A stretch of 64,000 nt of DNA from an uncultured Bacteroidia bacterium. GTDB lineage: Bacteria > Bacteroidota > Bacteroidia > Bacteroidales > Prolixibacteraceae. The notes under the pieces are model-generated. The model was not told the DNA's origin, searched no databases, and saw only the letters and a program-made list of their open reading frames with translations. The translations under genes were made by a program, and so were the position numbers. Shown piece by piece: positions 37,464-44,817 of this stretch. Numbering within the stretch: position 1 is the stretch's first letter; each line of letters opens with the position of its first letter. Where the stretch lies: NCBI GenBank assembly GCA_903923905.1, contig CAIXZH010000118.1, forward strand, positions 1-64,000, given 5' to 3'.

Positions 37464-37862
37464 TTAGGCTATTTTCTTTCCAGCTCCAGGTCCTGGTTTG
37501 AGACTAAATATTTCATCAATATGAACAAGTATCGCAGCTTTTGGGCGAGGCATGTTTGCTTTGGTGGCTGCTTCTGCAGCTTTCTCATAAACTGCTCCGT
37601 TTGTTAAAACCTCAGGTGTTCCCAGGAACCGGAAGCCTTCAAGAATCTCCCGGTTGACAACAGCAACAGCTACCTTCGAACCATCCAGGATGTTCCTGAA
37701 AGTTAAGCCACCTGTACCTTCATTAAATATCAGGGTCTCATCATCAAATACCCTGGTTGAACGTTTCGGGGCATTATTGGGAACTCCTTCGGTACTCACT
37801 GTTGCCAGGAAACATTGTTGCGTCAAAATCATCTCCTTCATCTCTTGTGTAAGCTTTGCCAT
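37464..37862 (-). CDS. Pyridoxamine 5'-phosphate oxidase-like flavin protein
   Basis: The 132-residue protein has the split-barrel pattern of PNPOx-like proteins: CFLATVSTEGVPNNAPKRST, LIFNEGTGGLTFRNI, VAVAVVNREILEGFRFLG. Short members bind FMN or F420/heme and are mostly uncharacterised. It is a single gene with 184 bp downstream of it and an inverted repeat 42 bp upstream of its start. Confidence 0.88.
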   Translation of the reverse strand: MAKLTQEMKEMILTQQCFLATVSTEGVPNNAPKRSTRVFDDETLIFNEGTGGLTFRNILDGSKVAVAVVNREILEGFRFLGTPEVLTNGAVYEKAAEAATKANMPRPKAAILVHIDEIFSLKPGPGAGKKIA

Positions 37863-37903
37863 AGTCGTCGCTTTTTTAAAGTTTTATACTGAAATATTCT
37901 TCA

Positions 37904-37940
37904 AATAATGCCATTTACTTTCGGGAAGAGTGGCATTATT
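37904..37940. promoter_or_regulatory. Perfect 10-bp inverted repeat upstream of PNPOx-like gene
   Basis: AATAATGCCA (37904-37913) and TGGCATTATT (37931-37940) are perfect inverted copies separated by 17 bases. They lie 42-78 bases upstream of the PNPOx-like start on the minus strand. The position fits an operator or a regulatory hairpin. The rest of the 276 bp gap up to 38138 shows no gene. Confidence 0.45.
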
Positions 37941-38138
37941 AACTATTCTGCCAAGATAGATTTTATGTCAAATAAAAAAACTAAATGCCCACTAAAATAT
38001 CTGCAAATTTGCTCCGGGTTTTTGGTCATAAAATTAGGATTTCTTGCTATTAACCGCAATAATGCAATGTAAATAATTTTTCATAAATAACAGATAATCA
38101 AACGGGAAGATCATTGAACATTCTTAATTGATAATTAT

Positions 38139-39287
38139 TTAAATAGCCGGCGGGCTCCAAATTGTGCAGCCGATATAACGCTCGGGACCGGTTTTTTCAT
38201 CCTGGAAATAGTAAACCACTATAACTTTGCCATCAGGCCTTTGAACGATTCTGGGATAACCCATATCTCTTCCTGAACCATCGCTGCGAAGTGTAAAGGC
38301 ATTACTCCATGATTGACCTTTATCGCTGCTTAATTTTGCACAAATGCTGAATGGTTTTTTGCGGCTTCCATAGGCAAGACAAACTCTTCCGTCTTTCAAT
38401 TTTATCATCGCGGGAGGATTCCCTTCACCTGTATCTTCAACCGGATTAATCAAACGGTTCCAGGTTTTACAGTTATCCGGGGAAAAATAGGCTGATATGT
38501 GGGTATTCCGACGTATGGTAACCAACACCTCATTTTTGGATAAGCGGGCCGAAGCTGGCATTATAGCATACCCCTCCCTGGGCTCCGGACCCACCCACGA
38601 CACAAAGTTCCAATTCTTTCCTCCGTCAGTAGTTTTGACGCACATCACCCTTCCTTCCTTATGATCTGATTTAGAGACGGTAATAAAAAGCGTACATTCT
38701 TTCTTGCCATCAACAATATAATCAGTTCGTGCTGCAGTCCCAAAAGTATTAAAATCAGGAAGCAAACTTGGTCTTTTCCAACTGTGGCCCCTGTTATAGG
38801 AGTACCAGAAACGGGATTCTCCGCCATCCGTATTGGTCATACGAAGTGTAAACGCCAGATTGGGATTCTCAAAATTGATTCCTTTGCAAGGCACCACCTT
38901 CTCAAGTTTAACGTCTGTCCGTTCAATTCCATGATAGCTTCCATGATTTGGAACAAACAAGTCTCCCCTCCCTGAGCTGCATGGATCTTCAATTTTCCAG
39001 GTTTCACCCCCATCGAGTGATCGCGCCAGAAGATGGAGCTCCGGCTTATTACGGTCAATGTTATGCATTTTGGGACCAAGATCCTTGTAATATCCCTTGG
39101 CAAAACCCACTAAAATCTCATTCCCCCAATTCCATATTCCAAAATTCGCCGGCCATCCACCGAACATCCCTTTTTCGTAATAGACTTTTACATTTTTGAT
39201 CTCCTTCTGGGCAGATTGAGCTGAAAAAAGAGACAATGAAATGATATCCAGCAAGATAACGAGGAATAAAATTAAATATTTCTTCAT
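38139..39287 (-). CDS. Sialidase-like BNR-repeat protein
   Basis: The 382-residue protein has a signal peptide (ending LFSAQSAQ) and a six-bladed propeller with at least five Asp-box motifs: SLDGGETW, SYNRGHSW, TTDGGKNW, SPDNCKTW and SSDKGQSW. Such proteins are annotated as exo-alpha-sialidase (GH33-like) or BNR family. I cannot confirm the full arginine triad, so the substrate may not be sialic acid. It stands alone, with 138 bp and 276 bp gaps around the shared intergenic region. Confidence 0.82.
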   Translation of the reverse strand: MKKYLILFLVILLDIISLSLFSAQSAQKEIKNVKVYYEKGMFGGWPANFGIWNWGNEILVGFAKGYYKDLGPKMHNIDRNKPELHLLARSLDGGETWKIEDPCSSGRGDLFVPNHGSYHGIERTDVKLEKVVPCKGINFENPNLAFTLRMTNTDGGESRFWYSYNRGHSWKRPSLLPDFNTFGTAARTDYIVDGKKECTLFITVSKSDHKEGRVMCVKTTDGGKNWNFVSWVGPEPREGYAIMPASARLSKNEVLVTIRRNTHISAYFSPDNCKTWNRLINPVEDTGEGNPPAMIKLKDGRVCLAYGSRKKPFSICAKLSSDKGQSWSNAFTLRSDGSGRDMGYPRIVQRPDGKVIVVYYFQDEKTGPERYIGCTIWSPPAI

Positions 39288-39543
39288 TCTTTAATATATT
39301 GTTTGAAACCCTAAGCTGTGATTTTCGAATGGCTTACCTGCCAATCTTCTAAAATATAAAATCACATCCTTTCCATTTATTTACTACTCAAAGATATGAA
39401 TAAAGATTTAATTCGGAGAAGAGAAAATGACATCCGAATCGATCCGCATGTCGTCATCGCTAAGAGGTGACAAAAGCAAATCCAGATTACCCAAAAAGGG
39501 CAGGACCTTTTTGCTTGGTTGGGTTAATGAGTAAAATTATCTA

Positions 39544-39551
39544 TATCTTTG
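39544..39551 (+). promoter_or_regulatory. -7 box TATCTTTG upstream of ChaN gene
   Basis: TATCTTTG is an exact TAnnTTTG match 24 bases before the ChaN ATG at 39576. A small hairpin, CAAAAAGG/CCTTTTTG (39492-39513), lies just upstream of it. The -33 match is unclear. It supports the ATG at 39576 over the TTG at 39549, which overlaps the box. Confidence 0.5.
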
Positions 39552-39575
39552 GTATTCCCATTAAAACAATCTCCT

Positions 39576-40439
39576 ATGAAGAAATTTATGATTCTGGCCA
39601 TGGTTTCCCTAACCATATTTGCTTTCAAGAGTGATAAAAAAGCCTATCAATTATTCAATAACAACGGGCATGAAATCCAATATTCAAGACTACTGGAAAC
39701 TGCAAAAGAGGCAGATATCATTCTTTTTGGCGAACAACATGACAATCCGATAGATCATTGGCTGGAACAGGAACTGACGAAAGATCTGTATTCAGATAAA
39801 AAGGAGAATCTGATCCTTAGTGCTGAGATGTTTGAGTCGGATGATCAGATTAAAGTTGAAGAATACCTCTCCGGTGCAGTTTCAGAAAAGACCCTTAAAG
39901 ATGAGGCGAAACTCTGGACAAATTTTCCCAGTGACTATAAGCCTTTGTTGGATTTTGCCCGAAAGAACAAACTTCGCTTCGTTGCAGCAAACATTCCAAG
40001 ACGGTATGCAAACATGGTTTATACCAAAGGTTTGCAGAAATTGGACAGTATTAGTGAGGAGGCTAAAAAATGGATATCCCCTCTGCCGATTCAATATGAC
40101 AGTACACTTACTTGTTACAAAGATATCTTTACACAGGCAAAAGGTCACGGTGGACAAAACCTGCCCAAGTCACAAGCCATCAAAGATGCGACCATGGCTT
40201 ATTTTATTTTAAAGAATTTTTCTGCAGGAAAGCTTTTGATTCATTTTAATGGTTCGTATCATAGCGACCATCACCAGGGCATCGAATGGTACCTTAAGAA
40301 ATCGAACCCATCGTTAAAAATATTTACGATTAGTTCGACTGAACAGGATTCTGTTGATGAGTTGGAAAAAGATAACACCGGGTTGGCCGATTGTATTATT
40401 TGCACTCCGACCTCGATGAGCAAGTCCTATCGTCCTTAA
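39576..40439 (+). CDS. ChaN family (haem-binding type) protein
   Basis: The 287-residue protein starts MKKFMILAMVSLTIFAF, a signal peptide. It has the ChaN signatures IILFGEQHDNPIDHWLEQ near residue 45 and HFNGSYHSDHHQGIEWYL near residue 220. ChaN-like proteins bind haem and take part in iron regulation; the exact role here is unknown. It lacks an obvious lipobox Cys. It converges with the DUF6048 gene at an 11 bp gap. Confidence 0.87.
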   Translation: MKKFMILAMVSLTIFAFKSDKKAYQLFNNNGHEIQYSRLLETAKEADIILFGEQHDNPIDHWLEQELTKDLYSDKKENLILSAEMFESDDQIKVEEYLSGAVSEKTLKDEAKLWTNFPSDYKPLLDFARKNKLRFVAANIPRRYANMVYTKGLQKLDSISEEAKKWISPLPIQYDSTLTCYKDIFTQAKGHGGQNLPKSQAIKDATMAYFILKNFSAGKLLIHFNGSYHSDHHQGIEWYLKKSNPSLKIFTISSTEQDSVDELEKDNTGLADCIICTPTSMSKSYRP

Positions 40440-40450
40440 TTCCCACTGTT

Positions 40451-41236
40451 CTAATACTGGCCGCTTCTGCCTGAATGACTTCTGCCTGAGCCGTTCTGAT
40501 CATTGGTATCAGTCCCGTTATTTATGCCCGGATGCTTCGCTCCCCCCATCTTGATAGGCTTTGGCATTTTTTTAGACTTGAAGATTGGGAAGCGGTAATA
40601 AACACCGACCGTAAAATCAAATGGAGTTCCACCTGAGGTATTGCCGATTCCGGGGATGACATATGGTTTGATATGGGCATCTTTGGTAACGGCAAGAAGG
40701 ACTTTTGCCCGGAGTGACCATCCAAAAAAGAAATTAGGGAATATTTCCCCTTTCATTCCAAATACCAGCTCTGCCCAATTGGCACTCATTGTACGTCGTG
40801 GAAGGGAGGTAATCGTCGAACCCCAATAGTTTGTATTATAAATACTATCAGTTTGCTGGTTAAACAGCGAATAACCCAAACGGGCTCCGACAAAAACAAA
40901 ATCGTGATCTTTAAGAGATTCGAATTTTCCAAGATTCATGTCAATTCCCACCCTGGCATAATTGCCACTGTTTTTATAATGAAAATTATCATGCTTGTCA
41001 TTCATTGATTGCATTCCCGTTTCAAAAGTGGGAAACAAACTCCCCTTGTAGGGAATATCTCCCTGAATTTCCCAACCGGTGGTTTTACCACTTTGCATGC
41101 TATTCAACAGAAAGCGAGACAAATCAAGTCCTACACGGGGACCTTCGTATCGCCACACGTCGCTCTTGGTTTGTGAAAAAACCGTTTGACTGCTAATGAC
41201 GAGCAGAGCTAAAATAGATAGTAATATTTTGACCAT
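40451..41236 (-). CDS. DUF6048 family outer-membrane-like protein
   Basis: The 261-residue protein has a signal peptide (ending QTVFSQ) and alternating amphipathic strands (DFVFVGARLGYSLF, FFFGWSLRAKVLLAV, DFTVGVYYRFPIF) suggesting a small beta-barrel. The C-terminal tail is Gly/Ser/Asn-rich and low in complexity. It matches what is annotated as DUF6048 in Bacteroidota, where it neighbours DUF6452. It overlaps the upstream DUF6452 gene by 44 bp. Function unknown. Confidence 0.8.
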   Translation of the reverse strand: MVKILLSILALLVISSQTVFSQTKSDVWRYEGPRVGLDLSRFLLNSMQSGKTTGWEIQGDIPYKGSLFPTFETGMQSMNDKHDNFHYKNSGNYARVGIDMNLGKFESLKDHDFVFVGARLGYSLFNQQTDSIYNTNYWGSTITSLPRRTMSANWAELVFGMKGEIFPNFFFGWSLRAKVLLAVTKDAHIKPYVIPGIGNTSGGTPFDFTVGVYYRFPIFKSKKMPKPIKMGGAKHPGINNGTDTNDQNGSGRSHSGRSGQY

Positions 41237-41681
41237 TCGGTGCTAGCTGTATTGATGATGGATTGACCTTTGGATGGAAGATTTTCACAGAATCGATGCC
41301 CGGAGTGTGCCGGGAACCCAGAAGAACATAATCTGGCGCAAATCCGCAATACCTGGATACAAATACCAGGCTCATGGTATGCCGGATGTAAAGGGTGTCA
41401 GTAGTCCCGTTTGTCTTTATTACGAATCCGGTAGAATCGGCGGTTAACGAAAGGGGTAGATTATAGCTTTTGGTCAGGGCTGAGGATGAGTCGTTGACCA
41501 GGGTGTCACCAAGATCGCTTCGATTTACTCCATTGATCACCAAACTGTTAATTGTCTTAAACCCATCAATGGAGAAGGAAGTAACCATCAACGTATCAAC
41601 CGAATCGTAACATCGGTTTCCGTTATTACACGACCAGAGCATGAGAGCGAATAGCGAACCTACGATTACGAAATATCTCAT
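41193..41681 (-). CDS. DUF6452 family lipoprotein
   Basis: The 162-residue protein starts MRYFVIVGSLFALMLWSC, a lipoprotein signal with Cys18. The mature part has CYDSVDTLMVTSFSI and VFVSRYCGFAPDYVL, and is beta-rich. The pattern and its overlap with the DUF6048 gene fit DUF6452. The pair is conserved in Bacteroidota; the role is unknown. The long overlap suggests translational coupling. Confidence 0.8.
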   Translation of the reverse strand: MRYFVIVGSLFALMLWSCNNGNRCYDSVDTLMVTSFSIDGFKTINSLVINGVNRSDLGDTLVNDSSSALTKSYNLPLSLTADSTGFVIKTNGTTDTLYIRHTMSLVFVSRYCGFAPDYVLLGSRHTPGIDSVKIFHPKVNPSSIQLAPNGQNITIYFSSARH

Positions 41682-41819
41682 TCAACGATTAATTTGATAA
41701 TTTGCAAAGATAAAAAAATGGTGTTAATAAAATCTCCAAAAAAAGGGATATAAACTTTTGGCAACAGTAGCCGTTATAGTCTTTGATAAAGTATATTTTT
41801 GAACAAAATATTCCCATTT

Positions 41820-42980
41820 ATGCGTCTAACATCATTTCTAATCTTTTTCGGAACAGCTTTACTGATCTACTTCTCGTTCAATTTTTATATTTACTCCAGA
41901 GGTTTACAGGCATTTTCTATAACTCCCGGATGGAAAAGAGCCTATTTCATACTGTTTTGGGTCGTTGTCTCATGTTTTGTAATTGGGGAGATTCTGGAAC
42001 ATACGCGTTCTTCACTTATCAGCGAATGGATATACCGTGTCGGGGCCTTCTGGCTTGCATTTATGCTCTATTTTGCACTCACGCTGCTCGTGTTTGATGT
42101 AATCCGGTTGGCCAATCATTTTTTCCACTTCCTTCCGGAATTAACCCAGCTTTTCCGTTTCAGGCTTGGTTTAGGGACTGTAGCCCTGGTTTCGTGCCTC
42201 GTTGTGGCGGGGCATATTAATGCATTGAATACACAGATCAGAAAATTCTCCCTCTCTATTCCCAAGAAAATTACAGGAAGTCATTCGATGAGGATTGTGA
42301 TGGCCTCCGATATCCATCTCGGGGCGTTAATCGGTGAGAACCGCGAAGCTAAATTAGTCCGGCTTATCAATGCTCAGAAACCTGATTTAGTTTTGCTTTG
42401 TGGTGATCTGGTTGATGGAGACATTGCTTCAGTGCTTCGAAAAAACCTGGGAAAACATTTGCAGGAGATCAAATCAGTGATGGGGGTCTACGCTATTCCT
42501 GGAAATCACGAATATATCGGTGGTATCCAAAAGACCTTGCCTTACCTTGAAAGTATAAATATCAAGGAACTACGCGATAAGGTACTGGTTTTACCCAACG
42601 GAGTGCAGGTTATCGGGCGCGATGACCGTGACAACCGCCAGATGGGTGAGGAAAACAGACGTAAGACCTTAAAAGAATTAATGGTTGGTTTGGATAAAAC
42701 CTTTCCGGTTATCGTGATGAATCATCAACCCTTTAATCTGGAAGAAGCTGTAGATGAAGGTGTTGATTTGCAATTTTCAGGACATACCCACCACGGTCAG
42801 CTCTGGCCTTTAAACTATATTACCAAAGCCGTCTTCGAATTAAGCTGGGGATATCTTAAAAAGGGGAATACCAATTTTTATGTTTCTTCCGGCTTTGGTT
42901 CCTGGGGACCACCTGTCAGGCTGGGAAATACTCCTGAAGTGGTTGTTTTCGACCTTAAATTTGAAGGTAAGTCACTTTAA
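41820..42980 (+). CDS. Membrane-anchored metallophosphoesterase
   Basis: I use the ATG at 41820 rather than the TTG at 41799, because it gives a clean first membrane helix (386 residues). The N-terminal about 145 residues contain roughly four membrane segments. The calcineurin-like domain follows with MASDIHLG, LLCGDLVDGD, GNHEY, VMNHQP and SGHTHHGQLWP, supplying both metal sites. It resembles YkuE-like phosphoesterases that act on phospholipids or phosphate esters at the membrane surface. A BFD-like gene follows 12 bp later. Confidence 0.92.
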   Translation: MRLTSFLIFFGTALLIYFSFNFYIYSRGLQAFSITPGWKRAYFILFWVVVSCFVIGEILEHTRSSLISEWIYRVGAFWLAFMLYFALTLLVFDVIRLANHFFHFLPELTQLFRFRLGLGTVALVSCLVVAGHINALNTQIRKFSLSIPKKITGSHSMRIVMASDIHLGALIGENREAKLVRLINAQKPDLVLLCGDLVDGDIASVLRKNLGKHLQEIKSVMGVYAIPGNHEYIGGIQKTLPYLESINIKELRDKVLVLPNGVQVIGRDDRDNRQMGEENRRKTLKELMVGLDKTFPVIVMNHQPFNLEEAVDEGVDLQFSGHTHHGQLWPLNYITKAVFELSWGYLKKGNTNFYVSSGFGSWGPPVRLGNTPEVVVFDLKFEGKSL

Positions 42981-42992
42981 ACAATACTGAGG

Positions 42993-43208
42993 ATGAGTTC
43001 AAAGCGGCTGGTCTGTTTGTGCAATCACGTCTCAGCAGAGGAAATCCTAAAGATTTTAAGGGCGGGTGCCCTTAACACTTCTGATGTTCAGAAATTTACT
43101 CAGGCAGGCACAGGATGTACCCGTTGTGTAAGGGAGATTGAAGATATCGTGGAAAAGTATTTTGCCAACAGGGAAAAGGATCCGCAGCTTAGAATTGAGT
43201 TTAAATAA
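42993..43208 (+). CDS. BFD-like [2Fe-2S]-binding protein
   Basis: The 71-residue protein has Cys8, Cys10, Cys42 and Cys45 (LVCLCNHV and GTGCTRCVREI), the four-cysteine pattern of bacterioferritin-associated ferredoxin-like domains. These domains bind a 2Fe-2S cluster and serve electron transfer or cluster delivery. It is probably co-transcribed with the phosphoesterase gene. Confidence 0.88.
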   Translation: MSSKRLVCLCNHVSAEEILKILRAGALNTSDVQKFTQAGTGCTRCVREIEDIVEKYFANREKDPQLRIEFK

Positions 43209-43258
43209 ACTGATAACTATAAACTAATACAAAGATCTAAAGCTAAAATTCAGCAATA

Positions 43259-43290
43259 TTTGTATATCTCATGTATACGATGTATATTTA
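43259..43290 (+). promoter_or_regulatory. Promoter/operator of the toxin-antitoxin operon
   Basis: TTTG (43259-43262) is followed after 20 bases by TATATTTA (43283-43290), a near match to TAnnTTTG, 11 bases before the antitoxin ATG. Three TGTATA hexamers (43261, 43272, 43281) and the palindrome GTATAC (43273-43278) fall inside the promoter. This is the expected arrangement for autorepression by the antitoxin. Confidence 0.6.
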
Positions 43291-43301
43291 CAGTAAAAAT
43301 C

Positions 43302-43553
43302 ATGAGTGCAACTATAATATCTAATAAGAAGAGAAAAAACATTGATTTGTCGGAGGACACTTTTCGTGCACTATCTGTTCTGGCTTCGGCAAACGGGAAA
43401 AATCTTAAAGCTTACATCGAAACTATTTTAAATAATGAAGCTAAAATGCTTACTGAAGAAATGATTTACCGGGATTTCCTAAAGAATCCGGAAAGCAAAG
43501 AAATTGTCTCTTCGGACGAAAAATCTGCATTTGAAGCCTGGCTTGGGTTATGA
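43302..43553 (+). CDS. Antitoxin of type II toxin-antitoxin system
   Basis: The 83-residue protein has an N-terminal ribbon-helix-helix-like segment (NIDLSEDTFRALSVLASANG) and an acidic C-terminal half (LTEEMIYRDFLKN). I start at the ATG at 43302; the frame is open further up, but that stretch is the promoter. Its stop overlaps the toxin start by four bases (ATGA). It should neutralise the RelE/ParE-like toxin and repress the operon. Confidence 0.82.
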   Translation: MSATIISNKKRKNIDLSEDTFRALSVLASANGKNLKAYIETILNNEAKMLTEEMIYRDFLKNPESKEIVSSDEKSAFEAWLGL

Positions 43554-43849
43554 ACGTTGAATATTCCAGACAATTTGTAAAAGCAGCCTATAAACTTACG
43601 GGTAAGTATAAAAAATCTCTCCAACATATCCTAAAGGAGGTGATGCAGGTAGAAGATTTGGCAAACTTATCCGACTGCATAAAGATGGTTGGTTCCCAAA
43701 ATTCCTACCGCATAAAAATAGGAGATTACCGGTTAATTTTTATTTACAGAGTTGAAAATCAGGTGATCACTTTTGAACTTCTACTCTCGCGCAGTGAAAT
43801 ATATCGGAAGGAGCATGAAATGTATTTGAGGAAAAAAGAAAAAGATTAA
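43550..43849 (+). CDS. RelE/ParE superfamily toxin
   Basis: The 99-residue basic protein has the RelE/ParE fold pattern: VEYSRQFVKAAYKL, an internal SYRIKIGDYRLIFIYRV strand block, and ITFELLLSRSEIY. The family includes mRNA interferases that cut at the ribosome and gyrase poisons; I cannot tell which. Translation is coupled to the antitoxin by an ATGA overlap. Confidence 0.88.
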   Translation: MNVEYSRQFVKAAYKLTGKYKKSLQHILKEVMQVEDLANLSDCIKMVGSQNSYRIKIGDYRLIFIYRVENQVITFELLLSRSEIYRKEHEMYLRKKEKD

Positions 43850-43867
43850 TATAAAAACAATCCTAAG

Positions 43868-44686
43868 ATGTGTGGCAGATATATTCTTATCCAGAAGGCC
43901 GAGGTTCTGGAAAAACGGTTCGGGGTGCTCGTCCCGGATACGATTAGTCTGAAACCCTCTTACAACATTGCTCCCGGGAAATTTGCTCCCGTAATAACCA
44001 ATGACCACCCTCATGAAATTCAGTTATTCCGCTTTGGAATGACTCCATCCTGGATGAGTAAACCTACTCTGCTTATAAACGCCCGTTCCGAAGGAGATCA
44101 CAACTCCGACAATAACCCGGCATATACAGGTTCAAAAGGGATCATAACTAAACCTGCTTTCAGGAAACCAATCCGAAGTCAAAGGTGTCTGATTCCGGCC
44201 GATGCTTTTATTGAAGGGCCTGAAAAGGAAAAACTGAACAAACCTTTCGTGGTATATCTGCGGAACCAGGTTCGCCCTTTTGCCTTCGCCGGAATTTGGG
44301 ACTGCTGGAAAAATCCTGAAACAAGTGAATTAATCTATTCCTTTGCCATAATCACGACAGTGGCCAACGAGGTGACCCAAAAAATCCAGCACCACAGGTC
44401 GCCTGTTATCCTGCACCGGGAGGATGAGAGAAAATGGTTATCAAATACATTGCCGTTATCAGATCTGACACAACTCTTAGTCCCTTATCCGGGTGAATTG
44501 ATGAATGCTTATCCAATAGCACCTACCATTAAAAATCCACGGGCCGATGACCCGGGGCTGATTCATCCTGCCGGACAACGGATTATGCCGGAGATCATAA
44601 TCAAAAGCACCAAGGAGGTAAGGATCACAGGAATGGGAAGCAACAGGAATTTTGGGTTCGATGATCAAAAGCCGATGGGGAATTGA
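43868..44686 (+). CDS. SRAP domain (YedK/HMCES-like) protein
   Basis: The 272-residue protein begins MCGRY, with catalytic Cys2 after Met removal. It has NARSE, IPADAFIEGP (the catalytic Glu position) and QHHRSPVIL (the catalytic His). The family forms a thiazolidine cross-link with abasic sites in single-stranded DNA to protect them. The usual GFYEW motif is AFIEG here, keeping Glu but losing Tyr and Trp. Length is slightly above the usual about 220-250. It starts 18 bp after the toxin gene. Confidence 0.9.
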   Translation: MCGRYILIQKAEVLEKRFGVLVPDTISLKPSYNIAPGKFAPVITNDHPHEIQLFRFGMTPSWMSKPTLLINARSEGDHNSDNNPAYTGSKGIITKPAFRKPIRSQRCLIPADAFIEGPEKEKLNKPFVVYLRNQVRPFAFAGIWDCWKNPETSELIYSFAIITTVANEVTQKIQHHRSPVILHREDERKWLSNTLPLSDLTQLLVPYPGELMNAYPIAPTIKNPRADDPGLIHPAGQRIMPEIIIKSTKEVRITGMGSNRNFGFDDQKPMGN

Positions 44687-44817
44687 AAAAGGAGATAAAC
44701 TGGAACAACGTACCTGGCAACTTTTTCTAATCAGTGAGTGGTCTATGGACTGAAAGGGCAATGATCAGACCCCGGAATATTTTTAAACCATGCGAAACTT
44801 AAAAATCTGATTCATAA

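Noticed and set aside
39420-39520. Short protein-like frames upstream of ChaN (for example SLRGDKSKSRLPKKGR)
   Set aside because: Too short, no start context or family match; more likely chance in the promoter region.
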